From BOG-908 sp963795825 (GTDB lineage Bacteria > Pseudomonadota > Alphaproteobacteria > Acetobacterales > Acetobacteraceae): a stretch of DNA of 64,000 nt. The notes under the pieces were generated by a model. That model had not been told where the DNA came from. It saw only the letters and a program-made list of their open reading frames with translations, and did no database searches. A program made the position numbers and the translations under genes. Shown here piece after piece: positions 26,364 to 35,230 of the stretch. The stretch is from assembly GCA_963795825.1 (NCBI GenBank), contig CAWCIW010000005.1, positions 186,001 to 250,000 on the forward strand. The letters are read 5' to 3'. Position 1 is the first letter of the stretch; the number at the start of each line of letters is the position of its first letter.

Positions 26364-27387
26364 CGATCTCCCGGCGTCGGCCCCTGGTGGTTTCCCGGGC
26401 GGCGGCCGCGCGCTGATCATAGGCGTCCACGATGCGCCCTACCAGGGGATGGCGCACCACGTCGCGCGTGTTGAAGCGCGCGAAGCCGATGCCCTGCACG
26501 CCCTCGAGCGTCTCCACCGCGTCGCGCAGCCCGCTGCGAGTGCCCGACGGCAGGTCGATCTGGGTGAGATCGCCGGTTACCACCATACGCGTGCCCTCGC
26601 CCATGCGGGTGAGGAACATCTTCATCTGCGCCTCTGTGGTGTTCTGCGCCTCATCGAGGATGACGAACGCATGCGCCAGCGTGCGGCCGCGCATGAAGGC
26701 GAGCGGCGCCACCTCGATCTCGCCTGTGCCCATGCGGCGTATCACCTGGTCGCCTGGCATCATGTCGTGCAGCGCGTCGTAGAGCGGGCGCAGATACGGG
26801 TCGATCTTCTCCTTCAGGTCGCCGGGCAGGAAGCCCAGCCGCTCGCCAGCCTCCACCGCCGGCCGACACAGCACGATGCGCTCCACCCGGCCGGCCAGCA
26901 GCATGGCCACGGCCTGCGCAACCGCAAGGTAGGTCTTGCCGGTGCCGGCCGGCCCGAGCGCGAACACCATCTCGTGTTTCGCGAGCGTCTCGATATAGGC
27001 GGTCTGGCCCGGCGAACGCGGGCCCACGGCACCGCGCCGCGTGCGTATCGCCGGCAGGTCGGACAGCGGCAGGCGCGGGTCCTCGTCGGCGCGGTGCGTC
27101 ATCCGTATGGCGGCATCCACATCGCCGGTGGCGACACCCTCGCCTTTTTCGAGCCGGCGGTAGAGACCCTGCAAGGCGGCTTCGGCGGCCTGCACGCGGT
27201 CCGGCTCGCCCGATATGTTCACCCGGTTGCCCCGGCATGCGAGGCGCACGCCAAATCCCTGTTCCAGCCGCACCAGGTGCCGATCGTGATCGCCGAGCAG
27301 CAGTGGCAGCAGGGCGTTATCGTTGAAGTTGATCGTGATGGCGCGGCCGGGCGCCGGGGTGGGGGCCGAGTGGGACATCTGGGTCAA
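26350..27387 (-). CDS. phoH: PhoH/YbeZ-family ATPase
   Basis: This 345-residue protein has an N-terminal KH-like segment (FGVRLACRGNRVNISGEPDRV) and a PhoH P-loop ATPase domain with Walker A GPAGTGKTYLAVAQA, Walker B FVILDEAQNTT and VVTGDLTQIDLP. YbeZ-type PhoH proteins are predicted RNA helicases acting with YbeY in rRNA processing. The frame is intact, ends in TAG and overlaps ybeY. miaB lies 82 bases upstream on the same strand, the usual miaB-phoH-ybeY-corC order. Confidence 0.94.
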   Translation of the reverse strand: MTQMSHSAPTPAPGRAITINFNDNALLPLLLGDHDRHLVRLEQGFGVRLACRGNRVNISGEPDRVQAAEAALQGLYRRLEKGEGVATGDVDAAIRMTHRADEDPRLPLSDLPAIRTRRGAVGPRSPGQTAYIETLAKHEMVFALGPAGTGKTYLAVAQAVAMLLAGRVERIVLCRPAVEAGERLGFLPGDLKEKIDPYLRPLYDALHDMMPGDQVIRRMGTGEIEVAPLAFMRGRTLAHAFVILDEAQNTTEAQMKMFLTRMGEGTRMVVTGDLTQIDLPSGTRSGLRDAVETLEGVQGIGFARFNTRDVVRHPLVGRIVDAYDQRAAAARETTRGRRREIDGTV

Positions 27388-27469
27388 GCGCGGGCCTTCT
27401 CCTTAGGGTGACCAAAGCGGTGGGTTAGAGAACCAAGGCGTGTGAACGCGGCCGCAGAGCGGACGCATG

Positions 27470-28828
27470 TCAGACGGCCGCCAGAACGGGTTGTTCCAGA
27501 AACGCGCCTGCCAACGAATTGGTGCGCGCAGCGACGATGCACACCGGTATCTCCTGACCGATCAGCGATGCTGGGGCGGTCAGGTGGACGGGTTGCAGCC
27601 AGGGGGACCGGCCGGCGATCTGGCCGGGGTCGCGGCCGAGGCCGGTTATCAGCACGGGGACGGTCTGGCCCACGCAGCCTGCGTTGAACGCGGCTTGCTG
27701 GGTGCGCAGGAGGTCCTGCAGCGCATAGAGCCGGCGGTCCTTTTCGGCTTCCGGCACCTGAAAGGGTGCGCCGGCGGCTGGCGTGCCGGGCCGCTGCGAG
27801 TATTTGAAGCTGAACGCCTGGGCGAAATGCACGTCGCGTATGAGCTGCAGCGTCGCCTCGAAATCGGCCTCCGTCTCGCCGGGGTGTCCCACGATGAAAT
27901 CCGAAGACATCGCGAGGTCTGGCCGGGCATCCCGCAGGCGGCGGACCAGGCCGAGATAATCGGCCGCGGTATGGCGGCGGTTCATCGCCGCCAGCATGCG
28001 GTTCGAGCCGGACTGTACGGGCAAGTGCAGGAACGGCATCAGTTGTGGCAGGTCGGCGTGGGCGGCGATGAGGGCTTCGTCCATGTCGCGGGGGTGGGAC
28101 GTCATGTAGCGCAGGCGGGCGAGGCCGGGGATGGCTGCCAGCGCGCGCAGCAGGCCGGCGAGCGTGCCGCCGGCGCCCTCGCCATGCCACGCGTTCACGT
28201 TCTGGCCAAGCAGGGTGATTTCGCGCACGCCGGACGCCACCATGCGGGCGGCTTCGGCGAGCACGCTGGCGGCCGAACGGCTCATCTCGGCGCCGCGCGT
28301 GTAGGGAACCACGCAGAAGCTGCAGAACTTGTCGCAGCCTTCCTGGATGGTGAGGAACGCGGTCAGGCCGCCGGCAGTCTGCGCGGCGGCCGCGTCCGGC
28401 AGGTGGTCGAATTTGGATTCGGCGGGGAAATCGGTGTCGATCACCGCGCCGGCGGCCCGGCTTGCTTGGGCCACCATCTCGGGCAGGCGATGGTAGGTTT
28501 GCGGGCCGAGCACGATGTCCACATACGGCGCACGCGCCAGGATCTCGGCGCCCTCGGCCTGGGCCACGCAGCCGGCGACGGCGAGTATCGTGCCACGGCC
28601 GGCCTCGGCGCGCGCGGCTTTCACCAGGCGCAGGCGGCCGAGTTCGGAGAACACCTTTTCCGTCGCGCGATCGCGTATGTGGCAGGTGTTGAGGATGACC
28701 ATGTCGGCGTCTTCGGGCGAGTCCGCGGGTGCGTAGCCGAGGGGGGCGAGCACGTCGGCCATGCGGGCGGAGTCGTACACGTTCATCTGGCAACCCCAGG
28801 TGATGACGTGCAGGCGTTTGGTGGGCAT
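27470..28828 (-). CDS. miaB: tRNA-2-methylthio-N6-dimethylallyladenosine synthase MiaB
   Basis: This 452-residue protein has an N-terminal methylthiotransferase domain (RLHVITWGCQMNVYDSARM, NTCHIRDRATEKVFSELG, VAGCVAQAEG), a radical SAM core with CDKFCSFC, and a C-terminal TRAM domain (IGQEIPVCIVAARTNSLAG). It adds a methylthio group at A37 of tRNAs reading U-initial codons, using two 4Fe-4S clusters. I chose ATG 28828 (MPTKRLHV) over 28855, which adds an unsupported leader. Element R8 lies about 150 bases upstream. Confidence 0.96.
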   Translation of the reverse strand: MPTKRLHVITWGCQMNVYDSARMADVLAPLGYAPADSPEDADMVILNTCHIRDRATEKVFSELGRLRLVKAARAEAGRGTILAVAGCVAQAEGAEILARAPYVDIVLGPQTYHRLPEMVAQASRAAGAVIDTDFPAESKFDHLPDAAAAQTAGGLTAFLTIQEGCDKFCSFCVVPYTRGAEMSRSAASVLAEAARMVASGVREITLLGQNVNAWHGEGAGGTLAGLLRALAAIPGLARLRYMTSHPRDMDEALIAAHADLPQLMPFLHLPVQSGSNRMLAAMNRRHTAADYLGLVRRLRDARPDLAMSSDFIVGHPGETEADFEATLQLIRDVHFAQAFSFKYSQRPGTPAAGAPFQVPEAEKDRRLYALQDLLRTQQAAFNAGCVGQTVPVLITGLGRDPGQIAGRSPWLQPVHLTAPASLIGQEIPVCIVAARTNSLAGAFLEQPVLAAV

Positions 28829-28974
28829 CGGACGGGTGCTCTCTCTCTGTCCCACTGGCGGCGGGGAAGAGGCCAGAGATCGCGAGGCGGGCGTGCGCCG
28901 TCAACTGGGTCCCGTGGTTTGCAAGCCGTGTCTCCGCGTTTGCCTGGATATCTGGTGCTAGATTGTGGAGTCTC

Positions 28975-29114
28975 GGCAAGGAAGAAAGGCCTTCTTTTCT
29001 GAAGAAAAGAAGCAAAAGACTTTTGGTCCCTGTCGGGGAGTGCTGAAACAGTCGCCGACAGGGAGCAAAAGCTTTTTGGTTCTTTTTCTCGAAAAAGAAC
29101 TGCTTGCTTACTTA
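28975..29114. repeat. Palindromic element R8, complete, short core
   Basis: The left arm is CTTC/GAAG type and the right arm GTTC/GAAC type. The core is TCCCTGTCGG with CCGACAGGGA and a loop nearly identical to R7. The right outer arm carries the TAA stop of plsC (TAAGTAAGCAAGC on the minus strand). Confidence 0.93.
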
Positions 29115-30053
29115 CGCAAACGCCACAGCCGCCACCGTAGCAGGCGCCACCCCCGCCAGCGGCCGCGCCGGCCGATTTTGCCGCAGCGCCGAAGCCCCGT
29201 CCGCCACCACCTGCCACGTCGCCTGGCTCAGCGCCTTGCGCGACTCGAAATCCGCCGGATCGAGCGGCGTGTGGAACAGCAGCGTCACCCGCTTGCCGCG
29301 CCATTGCGCCACGCGCCACACATGCGGCGCCAGCTCCATATCGCCGAACCAGGCGAATACCGTGCGGCTGCTGCGGCTGACCGGCAGGCCCGCGAGCCGA
29401 TCGTACACCACGGAGACCGGCTGGATCAGCGGGCGGGATTCGCCATACGCCGCGGCGAAGAACGACGAGTGGAACGGCAGCACGCGCGAGCCGTCCGAGC
29501 TGGTGCCTTCGGGGAACAGGATGAGGTCGTCGCCGCCGGTGAGTTTGGCCTGCATCAGGTCGCGTTCACGGGCGATGCCCTGGCGCGAGCGGCTGACGAA
29601 CACGGTGCGGCCGAGCCGCGCGATGGTGCCGACGATCGGCCAGCCGGCGACGTCGTCCTTGGCCACGAAGCAGGCACGCAGCGTGCCGCCGAGGGCCAGG
29701 ATATCCAGCCAGCTCGAATGGTTGCAGACATAGATGAGCGCGCGCTGGTCCGTGCGGCCGGATCGCGCGCCGGGCGGGGCGCCGATCACGCGCACTTCCA
29801 GCCCGATCACCCGGGCCACGCTGTGCCAATAGAATGCCGCGAAGCCGACGCGGGTGCGCGCGCGTGCCAGAAGGAACAGCGCCTGGAGCAGGCAGGCAAA
29901 CGGGGTGAGCAGCAGCACAACGGCCAGGCGCCGCGTCGCGCGGAGTTGGCGCAGGACGTGGCCCTCGCGCGTCGGCGGCGCATCGCCGGCCGGCTGCACC
30001 AGCAGGTTGCCGCGGGCGGTCGGGCCGCTTGTGGTGGGCTTGAGACGGCTCAT
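29112..30053 (-). CDS. plsC: 1-acyl-glycerol-3-phosphate acyltransferase family protein
   Basis: This 313-residue protein has a membrane segment (LAVVLLLTPFACLLQALFLL) followed by the PlsC motifs NHSSWLDILAL (H-x4-D), FVSRSRQG and LFPEGTSSDG. Such enzymes acylate lysophosphatidic acid to phosphatidic acid at the inner membrane; some related alphaproteobacterial forms act on ornithine lipids. ATG 30053 was chosen because the sequence upstream to 30332 has no family character. The TAA stop lies in repeat R8. It is divergent from the NasS-like gene across a 352-base gap. Confidence 0.87.
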   Translation of the reverse strand: MSRLKPTTSGPTARGNLLVQPAGDAPPTREGHVLRQLRATRRLAVVLLLTPFACLLQALFLLARARTRVGFAAFYWHSVARVIGLEVRVIGAPPGARSGRTDQRALIYVCNHSSWLDILALGGTLRACFVAKDDVAGWPIVGTIARLGRTVFVSRSRQGIARERDLMQAKLTGGDDLILFPEGTSSDGSRVLPFHSSFFAAAYGESRPLIQPVSVVYDRLAGLPVSRSSRTVFAWFGDMELAPHVWRVAQWRGKRVTLLFHTPLDPADFESRKALSQATWQVVADGASALRQNRPARPLAGVAPATVAAVAFA

Positions 30054-30405
30054 CGCGGCCGAGCAGTAGTCGAAGCCGCCGCCGGGCGCGATGGTGAAAA
30101 TATTACCATTGCGCGAAGGCGAGCGGCGCGCGTGCCCCAAACCACGGGCGCCGGTGGAGATGCGCCGGGCCGAACAAGCCATGCGCCGGATCTCGTCCCG
30201 ATCGATCCGCCGCGGCCAGGCCGTGAGGCGCTGACGCTGCTTGGGTAACTCCGGCCGTGGCATCGGCGGCGCCTCGTGTCGATGCAGTGGCCCTCCTGCG
30301 CTCCCGGCGCAGGTTCGCCGACGCGTCCACACGTTTCGTCAATGGAAGTGCGCTTAGTTTGCAAGGCGGGTCCAAAACACCTTTGGGGGCCGAGGCAGAT
30401 ATATA
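30054..30405. other. Intergenic region with no firm gene
   Basis: This 352-base divergent gap between plsC and the NasS-like gene has no palindromic element, unlike gaps at gene 3' ends. A 47-codon frame on the plus strand at 30091-30234 (start MVKILPLREGERRACPKPRA) is very Arg-rich and could be a small basic protein, but I see no Shine-Dalgarno sequence or family match. The 3' end carries a short AT-rich stretch (AGATATATAATGG) just before the downstream start. Confidence 0.3.
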
Positions 30406-31459
30406 ATGGAAGTGAAGTGGGACACCGGCAGGCGCGTGCGCGTGCGATTCGGCGTGCTGCGCCTGACGGACAGTGCGCCGGCGCTGGTGGCGCAGGCGCG
30501 CGGGCTGTTCGCGGCTTTGGGCCTGGAGGCGGAGATCGTTATCGAGCCGTCCTGGGCCAGTATCCTGGACAAACTGACCTGGGGCTCGCTGGATGCCGCG
30601 AGCATGTTGCCGCCGTTGGCACTGGCCGCGGCGATCGGGCTGCGCGGCATGCGCGCGCGGCTGATCGTGCCGATGGGGCTGACCAGCGGCGGCAACAGCT
30701 TCGTCGTTATTCCGGCGGCCCATGAAGCTGCTTCCGGCACCGCGGACGAAGCGGCGGTCGGGTTGATCGCCTGGATGCGGGCGCAGCCGGCGCCGCCGCG
30801 GCTCGGCGTGGTGCATCTGTTTTCCTCGCACAACCTGCTGCTGCGGCGATGGCTGATGAAGGCCGGCGGCCGGCCGGACCGGGACTGGGAGATGGTGGTG
30901 ATACCGCCCGCCCAGCTGGTCGATGCGATGGCGGCCGGGCAAGTCGATAGGGTTTTGCGCCGGCGCGCCCTGGGGGGACGTGGCGGCCGCGCGCGGTCTC
31001 GGCCATGTTCTGGTAGGCAGTTCGGATCTCTGGCCGGGGCATCCGGAGAAGTGCCTCAGCGTTTCGACCGCCTGGGCAAAGGCCAATCCGGACGGCCTGG
31101 TGGCGCTGACGCGCGCGCTGCTGCAGGCCTGCGCGATCTGCAACGATCCGGCCGAAAGCAATGCCGTGGCCGACCTGCTCGCCTGTATCGGCCTGCCACG
31201 CGCCGCCTGCCTGCGCTCGCTGCCGGGCGGGGCCGGGCGGGAGCGCGTGGTGTTCGCCAGCGCGGCCTCCGGGGAGGGCGGGCGTGACGGCTGGCATGCC
31301 GACAAGCAGCTCGCGCGGTGGTTCCTCGATCAGCTTGAGTCGGGCGGGTGGGCCACCGGCGAGGTGTCGGGGGATGCGGCGGATGCGCTCTACCGGCCGG
31401 ACCTCCTGGCGCCGGCGCTCGCGGCCGAGGCGCGGCGGCTTGAGACAGATCCGGGCTGA
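30406..31459 (+). pseudogene. NrtA/CmpA/NasS-like binding protein, one frameshift
   Basis: The pieces RFGVLRLTDSAPALVAQARG, SWASILDKLTWGSLDAASML, MGLTSGGNSFVVIP and, after the shift, GFCAGAPWGDVAAARGLGHVL define the nitrate/bicarbonate-binding NrtA-CmpA fold. There is no signal peptide or lipobox, as in the cytoplasmic nitrate sensor NasS. NasS normally controls the antiterminator NasT, but nasT is not adjacent. One extra A near 30945 breaks the frame inside VDGFCAGAP. Length after repair is about 350 residues. The fold is clear; the ligand and sensor role are inferred. Confidence 0.75.
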
Positions 31460-31643
31460 GTCCGGCCGCGCCGGTGCGCGCCGGCTGTGTTCGTGATGCC
31501 TGTGTCGGCGCGCGGGCGGCCGGCCGGGCCATGATTGCGAGGCGGGGCGCCCTGCCTCGCGCCGCATTCACCCAACGGCCCGGGGCGCCGGCGGCGCGGC
31601 CTGCGGCTTGCCCGGCCACGCCGGATGCGGGCAGGGTAGCCGC

Positions 31644-31946
31644 ATGGCTGAGATCTTGCTGGATGTAAAAGGCTTGAACTGCCCCCTGCCGGTGCTGCGG
31701 GCGAACCGCGTGCTGCGCGGGCTCTCTCCTGGCGAGAAACTGCGCGTGCTGGCCACCGACCGCGCCGCGATCGCCGATTTCCGCGCCTATTGCCGCGAGA
31801 CCGGGCACGATCTGCTGGCGTTCAGCGAGGAGGTGGGCACGCTGAGCTTCACCATACGCCGGCGTCCGCACCGGCCGGACGAGCTGCCCTCGACGGACCA
31901 GGTGGCCATACCCGATGCGGGCGCCCCAGCGGAGCCGGCCGCGTGA
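31644..31946 (+). CDS. tusA: TusA-family sulfurtransferase
   Basis: This 100-residue protein has the TusA core (ILLDVKGLNCPLPVLRANRV) with the active cysteine in CPLP, then LRVLATDRAAIADFRAYCRE and a second strand-helix unit. A Pro-rich tail of about 25 residues follows. TusA proteins carry persulfide sulfur for tRNA thiolation and cofactor synthesis. ATG 31644 gives the normal N-terminus. Its stop overlaps the GTG start of the deacetylase gene (GTGA), so the two are coupled. Confidence 0.92.
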   Translation: MAEILLDVKGLNCPLPVLRANRVLRGLSPGEKLRVLATDRAAIADFRAYCRETGHDLLAFSEEVGTLSFTIRRRPHRPDELPSTDQVAIPDAGAPAEPAA

Positions 31947-32860
31947 GGCGGGTGGCGCTGTTCAGCCACCAGGCCTGCCTGGCGCACGATCCCGGCGCTG
32001 GCCACGCCGAGTGTCCGGACCGGCTGCGCGCCGTGCTGCAGGCGTTGGAGCACCGCGATTTCGACACGCTGCTGCGCGAGCAGGCGCCGCTCGCCACGCG
32101 CGCGCAGCTCTGCCTGGCGCATCCGGCCGCTTATGTGGACGCTTTGCTCGCGCTGAGTTCCGGGCCCGGCGAATTGCTCAGCCTCGACGCGGATACCTTC
32201 GTGGGCCCCGGCAGCGTGACCGCGGCGCGCCATGCGGCCGGTGGCGCGGTGGCTGCCGTGGATGCCGTGATGGAAGGCTGGGCGGACACCGCATTCGCCG
32301 CCGTCCGCCCGCCCGGCCACCACGCCGAGGCGCGCGTGGCGATGGGGTTCTGCCTGTTCAACAGCGTGGCGATCGCCGCCCTGCATGCCCGTGCGCGCTG
32401 GGGTCTGCGCCGCGTGGCCGTGGTGGATTTCGACGTGCATCACGGCAACGGCACGCAGCATATGTTCCAGTCGGATTCGGACCTGTTCTACGCGAGCAGC
32501 CATCAAATGCCGTGCTATCCTGGCACCGGCGCGGCGCACGAGACCGGCGTGGGCAATATCGTCAACCTGCCCCTGGCGCCCGGATCCGGCAGTGCGGCGT
32601 TCCGCAACGCGTGGGAGCGGGAGGGGCTGCCGGCGCTGCGGGCGTTTGCCCCGGAGCTGCTGATCATCTCGGCAGGCTTCGACGCGCATCTGGCCGACCC
32701 GCTGGCGCAACTAGAGCTAGAGACCGCAGACTTTGGCTGGATCACCGACGCCCTGCTGGCCTCCGCGCCAAAAGTAATCTCCATCCTGGAAGGCGGCTAC
32801 GACCTGACCGCGCTGGCAGCCTCCGCAGCCCTCCACGTGCGGCGGTTATTGGCCGGCTGA
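31943..32860 (+). CDS. Histone deacetylase-family amidohydrolase
   Basis: This 305-residue protein has the zinc-amidohydrolase motifs AAVRPPGHHAE, VDFDVHHGNGTQ, SHQMPCYPGTG, AGFDAHLADPL and ILEGGYDL of the arginase-deacetylase fold. Bacterial members remove acyl groups from acetylpolyamines, acetyl-lysines (AcuC) or related amides; this one resembles class II HDAC-like forms. The GTG start at 31943 overlaps tusA in GTGA and yields RRVALFSHQACLAHD, the family N-terminus. An ATG at 31790 would lie inside tusA. Half element R9 follows 17 bases after the stop. Confidence 0.92.
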   Translation: MRRVALFSHQACLAHDPGAGHAECPDRLRAVLQALEHRDFDTLLREQAPLATRAQLCLAHPAAYVDALLALSSGPGELLSLDADTFVGPGSVTAARHAAGGAVAAVDAVMEGWADTAFAAVRPPGHHAEARVAMGFCLFNSVAIAALHARARWGLRRVAVVDFDVHHGNGTQHMFQSDSDLFYASSHQMPCYPGTGAAHETGVGNIVNLPLAPGSGSAAFRNAWEREGLPALRAFAPELLIISAGFDAHLADPLAQLELETADFGWITDALLASAPKVISILEGGYDLTALAASAALHVRRLLAG

Positions 32861-32877
32861 AGGGAGCGCGTCAGCAC

Positions 32878-32938
32878 CCGCCGACAGGGAGCAAAAGCTT
32901 TTTGGTTCTTTTTCTCGAAAAAGAACGCCTTACTTGCA
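32878..32938. repeat. Palindromic element R9, half copy
   Basis: This is a right half only: CCGACAGGGA core half, then CAAAAGCTTTTTG and the GTTC/GAAC arm. No CCCTGTCGG partner lies upstream. It sits between the deacetylase stop and the hsp20 leader. Confidence 0.85.
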
Positions 32939-33006
32939 AACTTAGCCCACCCTGCCGATCTGAATATATGGAAAGAGCGCCAACCGGGCTCGAACCAAAC
33001 GTCTCG

Positions 33007-33022
33007 CTCATCTCTAGAGGAG
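33007..33022 (+). promoter_or_regulatory. Hairpin masking the hsp20 Shine-Dalgarno
   Basis: CTCATC (33007-33012) can pair with GAGGAG (33017-33022) across a TCTA loop with one A-G mismatch. This covers the strong Shine-Dalgarno AGAGGAGG of hsp20, whose ATG is 9 bases further on. A weak, mismatched hairpin over the ribosome-binding site is the hallmark of RNA thermometers of small heat-shock genes. The match to a named class (ROSE, fourU) is not clear. Confidence 0.4.
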
Positions 33023-33031
33023 GCCCATGCC

Positions 33032-33484
33032 ATGAGTTCCCGCGTGTTCACCTCGCCGCTGTTCCTGGGCTTCGATCATCTGGAGCAGATGATGGAGCGC
33101 GCCGCCAAGACGTCGTCGGACGGCTATCCCCCGTATAATATCGAGCAGACCGGTGCGAGCGCCTTGCGCATCACGCTGGCCGTGGCCGGTTTCACCATGG
33201 ACGACCTCCAGATCACCCAGGAGGACAACCAACTCGTGATTCGCGGCCGCCAGGCCGACGATCCGCAGGGCCGGGTTTTCCTGCATCGTGGCATCGCGGC
33301 CAGGCAGTTCCAGCGCGCCTTTGTGCTCGCCGAGGGCATCGAGGTGGGCGGCGCCTGGCTGGATAACGGGCTGCTGCATATAGAATTATCACGGCCGCAG
33401 CCGGAGCCGAAGGTGCGCCATATCGAGATCGCCAAGCCGGAGCGCCAGCGCCCGAGCCGGATGGTAGACGGCGCCGAACGCTGA
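33032..33484 (+). CDS. Small heat-shock protein Hsp20
   Basis: This 150-residue alpha-crystallin-domain protein begins with MSSRVFTSPLFLGFDHLEQM and has the core YNIEQTGASALRITLAVAGF, DDLQITQEDNQLVIRGRQ, the family FLHRGIAARQFQRAFVLAEG and a GLLHIELSRPQPE strand. It is an ATP-independent chaperone that holds unfolding proteins. AGAGGAGG precedes the ATG and may be masked by a hairpin, so translation could rise with temperature. A DUF1150 gene follows, the standard alphaproteobacterial pair. Confidence 0.95.
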   Translation: MSSRVFTSPLFLGFDHLEQMMERAAKTSSDGYPPYNIEQTGASALRITLAVAGFTMDDLQITQEDNQLVIRGRQADDPQGRVFLHRGIAARQFQRAFVLAEGIEVGGAWLDNGLLHIELSRPQPEPKVRHIEIAKPERQRPSRMVDGAER

Positions 33485-33525
33485 TCGAGGCCGCCCGGCG
33501 CGATCCTTGCTTATCACTTTCTTAT

Positions 33526-33553
33526 CCGTTCCCGTCGCTTAATGGCGGAACGG
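33526..33553 (+). promoter_or_regulatory. Hairpin between hsp20 and DUF1150 gene
   Basis: CCGTTCC (33526-33532) and GGAACGG (33547-33553) form a 7-bp stem with a 14-base loop and no U tract after it. It lies 42 bases after hsp20 and 62 before the DUF1150 ATG. It could stabilise the hsp20 transcript or set differential expression of the two genes. Confidence 0.35.
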
Positions 33554-33615
33554 TCCCGGTTCGCGCCACCGCCGATCATCGGAGGGGCGCAGGGCTGGTT
33601 TCGGAGTTATACACC

Positions 33616-33876
33616 ATGAACACCGACCATGATGACGACGGCGCCGATCTCGCCACACAGGCGATGAGCGCGTTCGATATACGGCTGATGACGGTGGAGC
33701 AGCTTGCGGCTTTGGGCGTGTCGCATCTGGCGTATGTGAAGCCGGTGCTGGTCAACGGCACGCGCGCGTTTGCCATACATGGCGCGGACGGCACGCCGAT
33801 GGCGGTGGCCAATGCCGAGGATCTGGCGTTTGCCGCCATACGCCAGCACGAGATGGTGCCCGCTCTGGTGCATTGA
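33616..33876 (+). CDS. DUF1150 family protein
   Basis: This 86-residue protein contains the DUF1150 pattern: LMTVEQLAALGVSHLAYVKP, then FAIHGADGTPMAVANAEDLA and a short C-terminus. The family is nearly always encoded just after an Hsp20 gene in alphaproteobacteria, as here with 131 bases between. Its function is unknown; the pairing suggests a role in the heat-shock response. The acidic N-terminus (MNTDHDDDGADLA) is variable in the family. Confidence 0.88.
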   Translation: MNTDHDDDGADLATQAMSAFDIRLMTVEQLAALGVSHLAYVKPVLVNGTRAFAIHGADGTPMAVANAEDLAFAAIRQHEMVPALVH

Positions 33877-34068
33877 GCGCATTCCGACCGGCGGCGCTGC
33901 GCCGGCGGGGCGCGTGCGTTGCGCGTCGAATTGCCGCGGGGCGCATCCGGCGCTAGGCAGGCGCCGAACGACGCGATGGGACCGCCGAGCATGCGCCAGC
34001 CGACCAGCCTTGCCGGCGCCTGATCGCCTGCCGGAGGCTGCGCTTCGGGCGAGGATCGCGGTGCGGCG

Positions 34069-35178
34069 ATGACGCTGCCGGCCGAACTCACCATCGTGGT
34101 GCCCTGCTATAACGAGCGCGGCAACGTCGCAGCGCTGGCACGCAAGCTCGAGGCGGCGTTGCCCGGCATCGCCTGGGAAGCCGTGTTCGTGGACGACGAC
34201 AGCCCGGACGGCACCGCCGCGGAGGTGCAGCGCCTGGCCGCCGCCGACATGCGTATCCGCTGCCTGCGCCGAATCGGACGTCGTGGCCTGGCCTCCGCGG
34301 TGATCGAGGGCGCGCTGTCGAGTGCGGCGCCGGTGGTGGCGGTGATCGACGGCGACCTGCAGCACGACGAGACGGCATTGCCCGCCATGCTCGCGGTGCT
34401 GCGCGAGGGCGGCGCGGACGTGGTGGTGGCCAGCCGGTTCGCCGCCGGCGGCGATGCGGACGGGCTCTCGAGCAAGCGCCGGCTGGCGCTGTCGAATCTG
34501 GCGATCAGGCTTGCGGTGTTCATGCTCGGCACGCGGCTGACGGACCCGATGAGCGGCTATTTCATGATCCGGCGGCCGTTGTTCGAGGCGGTGGCGCCGC
34601 GCCTGACAGGGCAGGGTTTCAAGATATTGCTCGATCTTCTGCTATCCGCGCCGCAGCGGCTGCGCGTGGCGGAAATCGGCGTGCATTTCCGGCCGCGCGT
34701 GGCGGGCGAGAGCAAGCTGAGCCCGCTGGTGCTGCTGCAATTTGCAGCCTTGCTGGTGGACAAGGCCCTGGGCGGCCTGGTGCCGCTGCGCTTCCTGTCG
34801 TTCGCGCTGGTGGGCGCCTTCGGCGTGCTGGTGCATCTGGCGGTGCTGTGGGCGCTGGACCGGGGCGGCGCCGGCTTCCTGGCTGCGCAGACGGCGGCGA
34901 CATTGGTGGCCATGGTGGCCAATTTCCAGCTCAACAATGCGATCACCTATCGCGACCAGCGGCTGCGCGGCGGCCGGCTTTGGCGCGGGCTCGTGCTGTT
35001 CGTGTTGGTCTGCGCCGTGGGGGCGGCGGCCAATATCGGCATCGCCAACGCGCTGTATGCCGGCGGCCAGGCGGGGCGCACGCCGGCCGGCGCGCTGGGC
35101 GCGGTGATCGGGGTGGTGTGGAATTACGCAATGTCCTCCACCTTGGTATGGAGCCGCCAGCCGCGCTGGAAGCGGTAG
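34069..35178 (+). CDS. GT2 glycosyltransferase fused to GtrA-like membrane domain
   Basis: In this 369-residue protein, residues 1-220 form a GT-A glycosyltransferase (LTIVVPCYNERGNVAALARK, VFVDDDSPDGTAAEV, VVAVIDGDLQHDE, TDPMSGYFMIRR) of the dolichol-phosphate-mannose/DPM1 type. From about residue 240, four hydrophobic helices (FLSFALVGAFGVLVHLAVLW, LVAMVANFQLNNAITY and two more) form a GtrA-like domain. Such fusions transfer a sugar to a polyprenyl phosphate and help move it across the membrane for later glycan decoration. The gene stands alone; the acyl-CoA dehydrogenase gene follows 52 bases later. Confidence 0.9.
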   Translation: MTLPAELTIVVPCYNERGNVAALARKLEAALPGIAWEAVFVDDDSPDGTAAEVQRLAAADMRIRCLRRIGRRGLASAVIEGALSSAAPVVAVIDGDLQHDETALPAMLAVLREGGADVVVASRFAAGGDADGLSSKRRLALSNLAIRLAVFMLGTRLTDPMSGYFMIRRPLFEAVAPRLTGQGFKILLDLLLSAPQRLRVAEIGVHFRPRVAGESKLSPLVLLQFAALLVDKALGGLVPLRFLSFALVGAFGVLVHLAVLWALDRGGAGFLAAQTAATLVAMVANFQLNNAITYRDQRLRGGRLWRGLVLFVLVCAVGAAANIGIANALYAGGQAGRTPAGALGAVIGVVWNYAMSSTLVWSRQPRWKR

Positions 35179-35230
35179 CTTTTTGGCAGGAGAAGGTTTA
35201 ATTGATCGGTTAGACAACCGGAGCACCCTG

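Noticed and set aside
27384..29015. Long frames overlapping miaB on both strands (27384-29015 and 27467-29002)
   Set aside because: They are shadows of miaB; they are Arg/Pro-rich or His/Gly-rich low-complexity translations without motifs.
30091..30234. 47-codon basic frame between plsC and the NasS-like gene
   Set aside because: No Shine-Dalgarno, no recognised family and a composition expected by chance in GC-rich DNA. Mentioned only in the intergenic entry.
32939..33000. Sigma-32 promoter for hsp20
   Set aside because: CTTGCA and a later AT-rich stretch exist, but spacing and the -10 sequence do not match the alphaproteobacterial RpoH consensus well enough.
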